64,000 nt of DNA. Source: Streptococcus suis. Its GTDB lineage: Bacteria > Bacillota > Bacilli > Lactobacillales > Streptococcaceae. Every line of letters begins with the position of its first letter. The stretch's first letter is position 1. The notes beneath the pieces were generated by a model that saw only the letters and a program-made list of their open reading frames with translations, ran no database searches and was not told the origin of the DNA. The position numbers and the translations under genes are program-made. This document shows, in pieces, positions 53,041 through 61,831 of this stretch. The stretch is from the NCBI RefSeq assembly GCF_016743335.1, contig NZ_WCJE01000009.1, forward strand, positions 1 to 64,000, written 5' to 3'.

Positions 53041-53250
53041 TTAGTTGTGAGGAGTATTTTGGAGAGAATTGTGTAAGGGAAGAGTGATGATTTTTCGTAT
53101 TATGGATAAAAACAACAAGATATTTTCAGAAAAATGATGTAAAAGTAAGAATAAACGAATATTTTTATAATTTTTTGTTATAAATGACTGATTTGATATT
53201 GAAAAGCCGTAAAAAAAGGATTATTATAGATATGTCAATATGAAAAAAAT
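53041..53250 (+). other. AT-rich promoter region of the 5'-nucleotidase gene
   Basis: No gene is visible. It probably carries the nucleotidase promoter (for example TTGATATTG-A with TATTATAGATAT downstream, about 53193-53232). No clear operator is recognised. Confidence 0.35.
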
Positions 53251-53265
53251 AGAAGGAGCATTGTT

Positions 53266-55296
53266 TTGCTTATGAAAAAGAATATTCGGTTGAAAAGCAG
53301 TGTACTAGCTCTTGTAGCTGGTTTTAGTGTCATTACAACACAGGCTGTTTTAGCAGATGAATTAGCTGTCCAAATTATGGGAGTTAATGATTTCCATGGT
53401 GCGCTTGATACGACAGGGACAGCGCGATTGGAGGGGGAAACAGTTCGGAATGCAGGAACTGCCGCTTTGCTTGATGCTTACATGGATGATTCGCAAGCAG
53501 AATTTGAAGAAACAGCAGCAGAAACAGAAACACCTGCAGAGTCTATCCGTGTTCAAGCTGGAGATATGGTTGGTGCAAGTCCATCGAATTCTGGACTTTT
53601 ACAAGATGAACCAACTGTAAAAGTCTTTAACAAAATGGATGTTGAATACGGTACTTTGGGGAACCATGAATTTGATGAGGGACTTGATGAGTATAACCGT
53701 ATCATGACTGGTGAAGCTCCAAAAGAAGGCCAGTTTAATGAGATTGTAGATAATTATACTCATGAAGCAGCCAAACAGGAGATTGTTATCGCCAACGTTA
53801 TTGACAAAGAGACGGGTGAAATTCCGTATGGCTGGAAACCGTATGCTATTAAGACTATTCCTGTAAATGATAAAGAAGCAAATATTGGCTTTATTGGTGT
53901 AGTTACGACAGAAATTCCTAATCTTGTTTTGAAGAAAAACTATGAGCAGTACACTTTTTTGAATGAGGCAGAGACGATTGCGAAATATGCGCGTGAGTTA
54001 GCTGAAAAGGGTGTAAATGCGATAGTTGTACTGGCTCACGTCCCAGCTACAAGCAAGGATGGTGTGGCTGCTGGTGAAGCTGCAGATATGATTGCTAAGC
54101 TAAATGAAATCTATCCTGAACACTCCGTTGACCTTGTATTTGCCGGTCACAACCATGTCTATACAAACGGTACAACAGGCAAAACCTTGATTGTACAAGC
54201 TACCTCACAAGGTAAGGCTTATGCAGATGTTAGAGCTGTTTATGATACAGATATTGCCGACTTTAAAGAAGTTCCGACTGCGAAAATTATTGCAGTAGCA
54301 CCAGGGCAGAAAACACCAAGTCCAGAAATTCAGGCGATTGTAGACGAAGCAAATACCATCGTTAAAAAAGTAACAGAGCAAAAAATTGGTACGGCTAGTC
54401 AAGCGACAGATATTTCTCGCGAGGTAAATGAATTTAAAGAAAGTGCTGTGGGCAATTTAGTAACATCGGCTCAATTAGCTATTGCTAAGAAATCAGGTTA
54501 TGATGTTGACTTTGCAATGACCAACAATGGCGGGATTCGGGCAGATTTGAAGGTCCAAGAGGATGGAACAGTTACTTGGGGATCAGCACAAGCTGTTCAA
54601 CCATTTGGGAATATCCTACAAGTCGTTCAAATGACAGGTGAGCAGATCTATACAGCCTTAAATCAACAATACGATGAAGGCGAAAAATATTTCCTTCAAA
54701 TGTCTGGAATTAAATATATCTACACGAAAGCAGATAATCCAACGGAAGAAAATCCTTACAAGGTTGTTAAAGCCTTCAAAGAAGATGGAACAGAGATTGT
54801 TCCGACAGAAACCTATACACTTGTCATCAATGACTTCCTATTTGGCGGTGGGGATGGCTTCTCGATTTTCAAAGAAGCTAAACTGATTGGCGCTATCAAT
54901 CCAGATACAGAAGTATTTGTTGAATATTTGACTGATTTAGAAAAAGCAGGTCAAACCATTAGTGCAACTATTACAGGTAGAAAAGCATTTGTAGAGGAGT
55001 ACGTAGAAGAACCAAAAGCAGAAGAAAAAGGAGATACTGCTGGGACAACTACCGATACGAAAACACCTGAAAAAGTAAGCGACGGTGGCGATAGTGTGGC
55101 AAATCAGAAAGCAAACGAGCAACCGGCACCATCTGGAAGTGTGGCTCCTATTTCAAATAAGAAAGCTAAAAAAGCATCAGGAAATCAAACACTTCCAAAT
55201 ACCGGTCAAGAAGCCCTAGGCTCCCTTCTTATTAGCTTGGGTGGCTTAGTTTCACTCGGAATGGCTGTCTCAATGAGACGTAAGGAAGGGGAATAG
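53266..55296 (+). CDS. cell-wall-anchored 5'-nucleotidase
   Basis: Ecto-enzyme of 676 residues (or 674 from ATG 53272) that dephosphorylates extracellular nucleotides, in the UshA/NT5E family related to streptococcal adenosine-producing nucleotidases. AAGGAG is seven bases from TTG 53266 but 13 from ATG 53272, so the start is undecided. After a signal peptide (ending VLADE), the metallophosphoesterase domain has GVNDFHGALD, QAGDMVGASP, YGTLGNHEFDEG and VFAGHNHVYTNG. The C-terminal nucleotide-binding domain includes FAMTNNGGIRADL and NDFLFGGGDGFSIF. LPNTG (643-647), a membrane span and RRKEGE give sortase anchoring. Could help evade immunity through adenosine; inferred. Confidence 0.9.
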   Translation: MLMKKNIRLKSSVLALVAGFSVITTQAVLADELAVQIMGVNDFHGALDTTGTARLEGETVRNAGTAALLDAYMDDSQAEFEETAAETETPAESIRVQAGDMVGASPSNSGLLQDEPTVKVFNKMDVEYGTLGNHEFDEGLDEYNRIMTGEAPKEGQFNEIVDNYTHEAAKQEIVIANVIDKETGEIPYGWKPYAIKTIPVNDKEANIGFIGVVTTEIPNLVLKKNYEQYTFLNEAETIAKYARELAEKGVNAIVVLAHVPATSKDGVAAGEAADMIAKLNEIYPEHSVDLVFAGHNHVYTNGTTGKTLIVQATSQGKAYADVRAVYDTDIADFKEVPTAKIIAVAPGQKTPSPEIQAIVDEANTIVKKVTEQKIGTASQATDISREVNEFKESAVGNLVTSAQLAIAKKSGYDVDFAMTNNGGIRADLKVQEDGTVTWGSAQAVQPFGNILQVVQMTGEQIYTALNQQYDEGEKYFLQMSGIKYIYTKADNPTEENPYKVVKAFKEDGTEIVPTETYTLVINDFLFGGGDGFSIFKEAKLIGAINPDTEVFVEYLTDLEKAGQTISATITGRKAFVEEYVEEPKAEEKGDTAGTTTDTKTPEKVSDGGDSVANQKANEQPAPSGSVAPISNKKAKKASGNQTLPNTGQEALGSLLISLGGLVSLGMAVSMRRKEGE

Positions 55297-55453
55297 GAAT
55301 CAAGCATAAAAACGACAAACTTTCGAGGTACATTCTAGAATTACTTCTTTTAGAGACTATCATGAGAGAAATGCATAAAAATAATAAGTATTTCATCTTA
55401 GAGTAAGTTCTGCTTTTTTGTAAAAATTTGAAAAAACTTACATAACCTTGCTC
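55297..55453 (+). other. region between the nucleotidase and tRNA-Arg
   Basis: No gene or obvious terminator is seen; the sequence is AT-rich with short runs only. Confidence 0.3.
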
Positions 55454-55482
55454 TTGCAATCTGCTCTCTTCTGGTGTACAAT
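55454..55482 (+). promoter_or_regulatory. promoter of tRNA-Arg
   Basis: TTGCAA, 17-base spacer and TACAAT; the tRNA begins 12 bases after the -10. Confidence 0.7.
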
Positions 55483-55493
55483 AGAGAAGCAGA

Positions 55494-55565
55494 CTTCCCT
55501 TAGTTAAATGGATATAACAAATTCCTCCTAAGAATTAGTTGCAGGTTCGATTCCTGCAGGGGAGA
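55494..55565 (+). tRNA. tRNA-Arg (anticodon CCU)
   Basis: A full cloverleaf can be drawn. Acceptor stem CTTCCCT / AGGGGAG, D stem GTTA / TAAC, anticodon stem AATTC / GAATT with loop CTCCTAA (anticodon CCT), a four-base variable loop, and T arm GCAGG-TTCGATT-CCTGC, with discriminator A. CCA is not encoded. It reads AGG, a rare arginine codon. The gene stands alone with its own promoter and terminator. Confidence 0.93.
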
Positions 55566-55578
55566 TGGAAATACAACG

Positions 55579-55620
55579 AAAACCCTTGAAATATCAATGT
55601 TTTCAAGGGTTTTGTTTTTT
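55579..55620 (+). terminator. terminator after tRNA-Arg
   Basis: AAAACCCTTGAAA / TTTCAAGGGTTTT stem, then GTTTTTT. Confidence 0.9.
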
Positions 55621-55670
55621 CCAAAATGTGACCGAGGGGTAAGAAAGGGGCAAACTATGAATCCAATAGT

Positions 55671-56855
55671 TCATCTCACCTGCACCCCATAAATAGTCTG
55701 TTTTCTGTTTATAAGATAAGCTATGGCAAGTACAGGAATAGCATAGGGCAGGATATTAGCACCGAATACTTCATAACTAATGAAGAGAGGAGCCAGTATG
55801 GTATTGGTGGCTGTTCCAAATACGGCACAATACCCAAGGGCTGCAACAAGTTCAGTTGGTAGACCTAGTAATCCTGCTAAAACAGCCCCAGAACTTGCTC
55901 CAATCGCAAAGAGTGGAGTAACTTCGCCCCCTTGAAAACCTGCAGCCAAACAAAGACAGGTTAGTAGGAGTTTTAGTAGCCAATCGAAAGCAAACACCTG
56001 TTCCCCAGCTAAACTGGCATCGATCAAATTGGTTCCCAAACCAGCATAACGACCTTGATGAAAGAAGAATAGTAGAACGGTCAGTCCAACTCCCATGATA
56101 GCTATTTTAATGTAAGGATTTGGAAGCCATCGAGTCGAGATGCTTTTTGCTTGCGCCAGAAACCAAGCAAATAAATTGCCGATGAAACCGAAGCAAAGGG
56201 CAATAAATAGCCATTTGAAACTATCTGTAAACTGGAATGAAAAAGATGAAATAGTGTGCGAAAATTTCTCTAATCCCAATAAATGGGAAATAGTAGAAGC
56301 CGTGAAAGCGGCAACTAGACAATAGGGGAGACTAGTCCAAGAATATTGGCCAACGATTAATACCTCAATGGCAAAGAAACTAGCAGCCCATGGTGTTTGA
56401 AATAGCCCTGTAAAACCTGCGGCCATACCAATCTTTGTTATCATATCTTTGGGCAAGTGTGTGAAATCATGTTTTTGTAACCAGTGTGAGAGACTGGCTC
56501 CAAGTTGGACAGCTACACCTTCGCGACCAACGGAAGCACCGACAAGATGACTGAGCCAAGTTGTAGAGATGATGAGTGGAATGAGAACTGGAGAAATTTG
56601 CACTAGCTCCCCTTGTCCAGCTTTGAAGACTAAGCCCATACCTGCTTGGACTTCCCTTCCCCATTTTTGATAAATGAAAACAATCACCACCCCTGCAAGT
56701 GGCAGAAAGGGGATTAGATATGTAAAATATTCAGACCGTAAGTCTCCAATCCCTAGTAGAATTTTCCCAAAAAGTGTGGTGATAATTCCTGCACCGACTC
56801 CAATTAAGCTGGAAAAGAAAAGGAGTTGGATGGCTTGTTTCATCTTATTGCTCAT
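55671..56855 (-). CDS. ClC-family voltage-gated chloride channel or exchanger
   Basis: Membrane protein of 394 residues with around ten hydrophobic stretches. ClC selectivity-filter sequences can be seen: VGREGVAVQLGASL (the GREGP motif with V for P), GLFQTPWAASFFAIEVL (GxFxxP-type) and FQGGEVTPLFAIGASSGAVL. It may be an anion channel or an H+/anion antiporter, possibly for fluoride or chloride; this cannot be decided here. Its start overlaps the end of the chorismate mutase gene by 11 bases, so the two are translationally coupled. Confidence 0.88.
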   Translation of the reverse strand: MSNKMKQAIQLLFFSSLIGVGAGIITTLFGKILLGIGDLRSEYFTYLIPFLPLAGVVIVFIYQKWGREVQAGMGLVFKAGQGELVQISPVLIPLIISTTWLSHLVGASVGREGVAVQLGASLSHWLQKHDFTHLPKDMITKIGMAAGFTGLFQTPWAASFFAIEVLIVGQYSWTSLPYCLVAAFTASTISHLLGLEKFSHTISSFSFQFTDSFKWLFIALCFGFIGNLFAWFLAQAKSISTRWLPNPYIKIAIMGVGLTVLLFFFHQGRYAGLGTNLIDASLAGEQVFAFDWLLKLLLTCLCLAAGFQGGEVTPLFAIGASSGAVLAGLLGLPTELVAALGYCAVFGTATNTILAPLFISYEVFGANILPYAIPVLAIAYLINRKQTIYGVQVR

Positions 56856-57123
56856 GATTCGCTAACTTGGAAGATTGATAAGCTCTTGATTGGGCCATAA
56901 TATCGCTAAAGGTTGCTTGAATGGCAGAGCGGTAATCATCCTTTTGAACTAATTTTCCAACTCTTTCAAGGACAGCATTTTCTCGGCTGGTATCCAAAAC
57001 AGGCTTACCTGTTGCACGCTTATAGGCTGTAACTTGGTCGACCAACTCCATTCGTTTTTCAAGTAGTTCAACCAATTGGCTATCAATCGTGTTAATCTGT
57101 TCGCGGATGCAATCCAAATTCAT
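56845..57123 (-). CDS. chorismate mutase (AroQ class)
   Basis: All-helical enzyme of 92 residues converting chorismate to prephenate for Phe/Tyr synthesis. The hallmark N-terminal helix CIREQINTIDSQLVELLEKRM supplies the active-site Arg/Lys positions, followed by VTAYKRATGKPVLDTSREN and a C-terminal helix AIQATFSDIMAQSR. A stand-alone monofunctional domain, co-transcribed with the ClC gene, an order seen in other streptococci. AGGAGGTTT-type ribosome binding site precedes it. Confidence 0.92.
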   Translation of the reverse strand: MNLDCIREQINTIDSQLVELLEKRMELVDQVTAYKRATGKPVLDTSRENAVLERVGKLVQKDDYRSAIQATFSDIMAQSRAYQSSKLANHEQ

Positions 57124-57165
57124 CTTATAAACCTCCGTATATTGTTTCAGTTGTTTTTTAGTATA

Positions 57166-57197
57166 GCAAAAAACAAGGCAGAATACTAGCCTTGTTT
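57166..57197 (-). terminator. terminator after rpsN
   Basis: AAACAAGGC / GCCTTGTTT hairpin followed on the minus strand by TTTTTT. Confidence 0.85.
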
Positions 57198-57204
57198 GAG
57201 GAAG

Positions 57205-57474
57205 TTACCAACTTGCTTTTTTTACCCCAGGAAGTTGACCAAGATGGGCTAATTCACGGAAGGTAATCCGACTCACACCGAATTTTCGCATATAGGCATG
57301 CGGACGGCCATCAGTCCTGTCGCGGTATTTCAGTCGATTTGGATTTGAGTCGCGAGGCAATTTTCGAAGTGCTTGATAGTCACCTTTTTCTTTGAGACTT
57401 TTACGTAAATCCGCATAGCGCTCGATTAACTCCAACTGTCTCTGATAGCGTGCCATTTTTGATTTTTTAGCCAT
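57205..57474 (-). CDS. rpsN: 30S ribosomal protein S14, zinc-independent type
   Basis: Small-subunit protein of 89 residues ([20 protein letters not shown]). The longer C-minus form lacks the CxxC...CxxC zinc ribbon of the short S14 encoded in the main ribosomal operon. In Firmicutes such paralogues replace the zinc form during zinc limitation. A perfect AdcR operator, TTAACCAGTTAA, stands 24 bases before the start, which directly supports zinc-responsive control. RNA-binding residues near [19 protein letters not shown] are kept. Own terminator, hence monocistronic. Confidence 0.96.
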   Translation of the reverse strand: MAKKSKMARYQRQLELIERYADLRKSLKEKGDYQALRKLPRDSNPNRLKYRDRTDGRPHAYMRKFGVSRITFRELAHLGQLPGVKKASW

Positions 57475-57497
57475 AAAATTCTCCTTTTTTAAAAAAC

Positions 57498-57509
57498 TTA
57501 ACCAGTTAA
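57498..57509 (-). promoter_or_regulatory. AdcR (zinc repressor) operator before rpsN
   Basis: TTAACCAGTTAA is a perfect match to the palindromic AdcR consensus TTAACYRGTTAA. On the minus strand it overlaps the region just after a -35 TTGCAA and -10 TGTAAT pair (17-base spacer), so binding of AdcR-zinc would block transcription. Confidence 0.88.
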
Positions 57510-57567
57510 TTACATATCAAAACTATTAAGATTGCAAGCAATAGGTGTACAATCTTAATAAAAGGCT

Positions 57568-57606
57568 AAAAGAAAACAGACTAGACCTATTGATAAGCCA
57601 GTCTGT
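57568..57606 (-). terminator. terminator after flavodoxin
   Basis: ACAGACT / AGTCTGT arms followed on the minus strand by TTTCTTTT. Confidence 0.65.
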
Positions 57607-57613
57607 CTGTCAG

Positions 57614-58075
57614 TTAATTCATTGTATCTAGTTTAGCAACAAGGTCTGTCGCAAATTGCTCAAGGTTAACAATATCCTCATCTTCAGCGGCAAGGTCTAC
57701 CTTAACATTTTCGGCACCCTTAGTTGCACCACGTGAACCAAGCATGACATCAAAGTCATCTACTGCACTACAGAAGTCATCATAGAAGGTATCGCCAGAA
57801 CCACAAACACCGTAGACCTTACCGGTCAAATCTAAGTCAGCTAGGTCAGCATAGAAATCAACGATTTCATCTGGAAGCTCACCGTCTCCACCGTAAGAAT
57901 AGGTGTAGCTGGCTACCACGATGAGGTCCGCATCCAAGATTTCTTCGGTTTCAATAGTCGTACATTCGTGAACCTGTACTTCCAAACCTAACTCTTCTAG
58001 CTTACTGGCGACGATGTCAGCAATTTCTTCTGTGTTACCAGTCATACTAGCGTAAACTATTTTTGCTAGTGCCAT
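57614..58075 (-). CDS. flavodoxin
   Basis: Small acidic FMN electron carrier of 153 residues. ATG at 58075 after TGGAGGAAATT is preferred over upstream readings. The phosphate-binding loop is YASMTGNTEEIAD, and the isoalloxazine loops are ASYTYSYGGDGELPDE and VCGSGDTFYDDFCSAVDDF. Its redox partners are not apparent here. Adjacent to zinc-independent S14 but separately terminated. Confidence 0.94.
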   Translation of the reverse strand: MALAKIVYASMTGNTEEIADIVASKLEELGLEVQVHECTTIETEEILDADLIVVASYTYSYGGDGELPDEIVDFYADLADLDLTGKVYGVCGSGDTFYDDFCSAVDDFDVMLGSRGATKGAENVKVDLAAEDEDIVNLEQFATDLVAKLDTMN

Positions 58076-58169
58076 AATTTCCTCCAAATTACATAGTAAT
58101 TCCATTATACCACACTCCCATCATTTTCAAAAGGGGAAGTTTATGCTAAAATGATGAAAAGGAGTTGCT

Positions 58170-59114
58170 ATGACAATTTACAGTAAAATTATTGAAAAAA
58201 TTCACGAATACGACACGATTATTATTCACCGACATAAACGACCAGATCCGGATGCCATTGGTAGTCAAGTTGGCTTGCAGAAACTCTTACAGAAGAATTT
58301 TCCTGAAAAAACCATCAAGGTAACTGGTTTCAATGAGCCGAATCTTGCCTGGATGGCAGAAATGGATCAGGTTTCCGACCAAGATTATCAAGGAGCCTTG
58401 GTTATCGTAACGGATACTGCCAATACAGCCCGTGTGGATGATGACCGCTACACTCAGGGTGAATTCCTGATTAAAATCGACCATCATCCAAATGAAGAGC
58501 CTTACGGCGACCTGCTCTGGGTCAATACGGAAGCTAGTTCTTGCAGTGAAATGATTGCAGAATTGGCCCTTCAAAGTCAGTTGGAATTGGACGGGGAAAC
58601 TGCTCGTCTGCTATATGCTGGTATTGTTGGCGATACGGGACGTTTTCTTTATCCGGCGACTAGCTCACGCACTTTTGAAATTGTTGCTCGTCTCCGCCAA
58701 GAAGATTTTGACTTTGCAAGGATGTCTCGCCAGATGGACACCATTGATTTCAAGATTGCCAAGTTGACAGGTTACGTTTACGACAACTTGGAAGTGGATG
58801 AACATGGTGCGGCACGTGTTATTTTGACACAGGATATTCTCGAAAAATACGGGGTGACCGATGCGGACACTTCCTTTATCGTTGGGGCTCCAGGACGGAT
58901 TGGCACTGTTCAATCTTGGGGGATTTTTGTGGAACAAACTGACGGAAATTACAGGGTTCGTTTACGCAGCAAGTACATTCCGATAAACGAGATTGCCAAG
59001 CGCCACGATGGCGGTGGCCACCCACTAGCCAGCGGTGCTAATTCTTATTCCCTCTCCGAAAATGAGCAAATCTATCAAGAAATTCAAGAGGTCGTGAGGA
59101 ATGCAAGCAAGTAG
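58170..59114 (+). CDS. pde2: DHH/DHHA1 phosphodiesterase (Pde2/NrnA type)
   Basis: Cytosolic phosphodiesterase of 314 residues. The DHH part has IIIHRHKRPDPDAIGSQVG, VTDTANTARVDD and the eponymous IDHHPNEEP; the DHHA1 part ends in RHDGGGHPLASGAN. Stand-alone proteins of this type in streptococci cleave the c-di-AMP product pApA (and c-di-AMP) to AMP, and they also act as nanoRNase/pAp phosphatase. AAAAGGAG precedes ATG. It overlaps the following apbE by 14 bases, implying coupled translation. Confidence 0.9.
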   Translation: MTIYSKIIEKIHEYDTIIIHRHKRPDPDAIGSQVGLQKLLQKNFPEKTIKVTGFNEPNLAWMAEMDQVSDQDYQGALVIVTDTANTARVDDDRYTQGEFLIKIDHHPNEEPYGDLLWVNTEASSCSEMIAELALQSQLELDGETARLLYAGIVGDTGRFLYPATSSRTFEIVARLRQEDFDFARMSRQMDTIDFKIAKLTGYVYDNLEVDEHGAARVILTQDILEKYGVTDADTSFIVGAPGRIGTVQSWGIFVEQTDGNYRVRLRSKYIPINEIAKRHDGGGHPLASGANSYSLSENEQIYQEIQEVVRNASK

Positions 59115-60129
59115 CCGTTCCCTTCGTCTAATGGGGACTATCATAGAAACTAAAATTTGGCACCCAGATGCAGAACCAATTTTAGATCAGGTTGAAGAGT
59201 TGCTGTATCTTTATAAAGATCGGTTTTCTGCCAATGATTTGACGTCAGAATTGATGGAGGTCAACCTCAATGCGGGTGTTCAGGCGGTTCCTGTTGCCGA
59301 TGACCTGTATGAATTGATTAAATTGGGCAAAGAACACAGTCTGGCTGAAGCTAGTTTTCTGAACATTACTATTGGTCCCCTTGTGCAAAGCTGGCGGATT
59401 GGATTTAGCGATGCCAAACTTCCAACCCAAGAAATGATCAGTGAAAAACTCCAGCTCATCAATCCAAGGGACATCGAATTAGATGATGAGGAGCAGACAG
59501 TCTATTTGAAAAAGGAAGGTATGGCGATTGATCTGGGCGCCCTAGCCAAAGGCTATGTAGCAGATAAGATTATTGACTTCTTGAAAAGAATAGGTGTGGT
59601 AGCTGGACTGATTAACCTGGGTGGCAATATTCTGACCTTTGGTCAGGCTCCTCACAATCCAGATGGTTATTGGCGAATTGGTATACAGGCTCCTCAGAAA
59701 ACACGGGGTGAAAATGCCCTCGTCCTCAAAATAGGAGAAGAATCGGTAGTCACCTCCGGTATTTACGAAAGAACCCTTACCGTGAATGGAAAGACCTATC
59801 ATCATATTTTGAGTCCTGAGACTGGCTATCCAATCGAGTCGCAGCTGGCTAGTTTGACCATTGTGTCCAAGCAATCTGTTGATGGTGAGATTTGGACGAC
59901 TCGACTGTTTGGTCAAGAAATAACTCGGATTTATAAGATGGTAGAAGAAACGGATGGTATCGAAGCGGTTCTGATTGGGCTGGATGGCAGGATTCTAGTG
60001 ACCTCAGGACTTTCTGAGAAAGTTCTTGCTGGTAAAGAAAGAATTTCTGATAGCTTGGGCAGTCCTTCAAGAGGGGGATTTGGCGCCAGAGTAACTTCTG
60101 ACCTGGCATCAGGTGCTTCCGTACTATAA
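59101..60129 (+). CDS. apbE: FAD:protein FMN transferase (ApbE family)
   Basis: Magnesium-dependent flavinyl transferase of 342 residues. RLMGTIIETKIW at the start, AIDLGALAKGYVADK, LINLGGNILTFG, WRIGIQAPQ and TSGIYERTLTVNGKTYHHILSPETGYP are typical of ApbE. There is no signal peptide or lipobox, so unlike many ApbE proteins it should act in the cytosol. GAGG precedes ATG within the pde2 coding end. Its flavoprotein substrate is not in the window. Confidence 0.9.
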   Translation: MQASSRSLRLMGTIIETKIWHPDAEPILDQVEELLYLYKDRFSANDLTSELMEVNLNAGVQAVPVADDLYELIKLGKEHSLAEASFLNITIGPLVQSWRIGFSDAKLPTQEMISEKLQLINPRDIELDDEEQTVYLKKEGMAIDLGALAKGYVADKIIDFLKRIGVVAGLINLGGNILTFGQAPHNPDGYWRIGIQAPQKTRGENALVLKIGEESVVTSGIYERTLTVNGKTYHHILSPETGYPIESQLASLTIVSKQSVDGEIWTTRLFGQEITRIYKMVEETDGIEAVLIGLDGRILVTSGLSEKVLAGKERISDSLGSPSRGGFGARVTSDLASGASVL

Positions 60130-60201
60130 CTTGAAAAAAATATTAAAAAAATAGGTAAAAAGACTTGCCATAAGAACAAACTTTTGGTAAACTTAAATGG
60201 T

Positions 60202-60207
60202 TATAAT
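60202..60207 (+). promoter_or_regulatory. -10 box for rpmE2
   Basis: A TATAAT stands about 40 bases before the rpmE2 start and AAAGGA is the ribosome binding site. No AdcR palindrome is seen here. Confidence 0.5.
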
Positions 60208-60248
60208 CTATGGCTCGGAAAGAGTCCATGGCAGAAAGGAATTTTAAA

Positions 60249-60491
60249 ATGAAAAAAGATATCCATCCAGAATATCGCACTGTTGTCTTCATGGACACAA
60301 CTACTGGCTACAAGTTCCTTAGCGGTTCAACTAAGAAATCTAACGAAACAGTTGAATTCGAAGGTGAAACTTACCCATTGATCCGTGTGGAAATTTCATC
60401 AGACTCACACCCATTCTATACTGGACGTCAAAAGTTCACTCAAGCAGATGGACGTGTGGATCGCTTCAACAAAAAATACGGTCTCAAATAA
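60249..60491 (+). CDS. rpmE2: 50S ribosomal protein L31, type B
   Basis: Large-subunit protein of 80 residues. ATG at 60249 begins [20 protein letters not shown]. The zinc-binding CxxC of type A L31 is absent, so this is the cysteine-free form. FLSGSTKKS and [14 protein letters not shown] are type B marks. It is monocistronic and adjoins the integrase-bearing remnant element on its 3' side. Confidence 0.97.
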   Translation: MKKDIHPEYRTVVFMDTTTGYKFLSGSTKKSNETVEFEGETYPLIRVEISSDSHPFYTGRQKFTQADGRVDRFNKKYGLK

Positions 60492-60528
60492 TCAGCGTTA
60501 TAAAACCGTTAGAAACGTTGATTTTAAG

Positions 60529-60561
60529 CCATTCCCGTGCCTTGGGAGTGGTTTTCTTTTT
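60529..60561 (+). terminator. terminator after rpmE2
   Basis: CCATTCCC / GGGAGTGG hairpin followed by TTTTCTTTTT. It may mark the chromosomal side of the element junction. Confidence 0.75.
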
Positions 60562-60593
60562 GAAATGGTAACGGAAATGGTAACGGCTGGGCG

Positions 60594-61736
60594 TTACATT
60601 CCCAAAAATTGGGCAAACTTTTCAGCCGTTTTTTCTTTTGTGTTTTCCGTAACATGCGCGTAAATATTCATAGTTGTTTTTATATCTTCATGCCCTAATC
60701 TTTCTTGTACTTCCTTAATCGATGCCCCTGCTTCAAATAATAAGCTACAATGAGTATGGCGGAAACCGTGGGGCGTTATATAAGGCAAGTCATATTTTTT
60801 CAGAATACAACGTAGATTATAATTTATATAATCAAAACTATGGGCGTTGCCTGTTTCTGCTGGAAAAACTAGGTCAGTAGGTTTCACGCGCTGGGGGAAG
60901 TTTAAAAAATGTCTAGTCTTTTCCCACTTTTTCAGAATAGACACGGTAATAGGGTCAAGCGTGATAGTGCGCTTACTCTTTTTTGTTTTGGGTGTTTGAT
61001 AGACAATAGTGTTATTTTCTCCGTAGGCTACTATTTGGCTAACTGATAAACGCGAGGTAAAGAAGTCTAAGTCTTTCCACCGTAGGGCAAGTACTTCGCT
61101 TTTTCTCATACCTGTAAAGGCGAGTAAGCGGAAAATACAAGCTATTTCTTCCTTGTCTTCCTTTGCTACGCAGTCTAGGAACTTTTGCAAGTCTTCACGG
61201 CTGTAGAAGTTCTCTTTTTTCTTTTCTTCTTCATCGACTTCAGAGGATTTGCGGGGCTTTATTATCTTCTTCATTGGGTTGTCATGAATGTAGCCCAGAT
61301 TTACCGCAAAATCTAAAACCATCTTAGTCATACCGATAAAGTTAGCGTATTTCTTGTAGCCCTTAAACCATTCTTGTGCTTGCTTTTGGCACATTGGTAG
61401 GCTTATTTTATCCACGTAGCACGCGCCAAATGCTGGAATGATGTGTAGGTCTGCTTGTGCCTTTTGTCTGGCGTATGTACTAGCCTTTACGGTATGTTTA
61501 TAGTGTTCCAGCCATATCTTATACACTTCACTAAAGGTTATTCTATCTGGCTTGTCAAAAAATCCGTCTTGCTCCACTTTTAGAAGGAGCTGGCTTTCAG
61601 CTATTCGGGCTTCTTTTTGAGTTTTAAAACCGCTTTTCCTTACACGCTTTTCTTTGCCTGTAAGTGGATCTATACCTACATAGGCTATATAAGAGTATCT
61701 AACAGAGCCGTCTTTTAATTGGTATTGCTTAATCAT
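60594..61736 (-). CDS. tyrosine site-specific recombinase (integrase)
   Basis: Phage/ICE-type integrase of 380 residues. An N-terminal arm-binding domain (VRKSGFKTQKEARIAESQLL), a SAM-like core-binding domain (WLEHYKHTVKASTYARQKAQADLHI) and the catalytic domain with R (FTGMRKSEVLALRWKDL), HGFRHTHCSLL, GHED and the nucleophile tyrosine in TMNIYAHVT are complete. It faces rpmE2, so the attachment site is probably near 60491-60600. No other phage or conjugation genes remain to its right. Confidence 0.92.
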   Translation of the reverse strand: MIKQYQLKDGSVRYSYIAYVGIDPLTGKEKRVRKSGFKTQKEARIAESQLLLKVEQDGFFDKPDRITFSEVYKIWLEHYKHTVKASTYARQKAQADLHIIPAFGACYVDKISLPMCQKQAQEWFKGYKKYANFIGMTKMVLDFAVNLGYIHDNPMKKIIKPRKSSEVDEEEKKKENFYSREDLQKFLDCVAKEDKEEIACIFRLLAFTGMRKSEVLALRWKDLDFFTSRLSVSQIVAYGENNTIVYQTPKTKKSKRTITLDPITVSILKKWEKTRHFLNFPQRVKPTDLVFPAETGNAHSFDYINYNLRCILKKYDLPYITPHGFRHTHCSLLFEAGASIKEVQERLGHEDIKTTMNIYAHVTENTKEKTAEKFAQFLGM

Positions 61737-61831
61737 TTGTTTATCCTTCCTATTGGTTTCCCCACCTAATCGAAAGAATAAAATAGTATGCGCGTGTTTA
61801 TAAGTGGTTTCTAATTTTGTTGCTAAGAATG

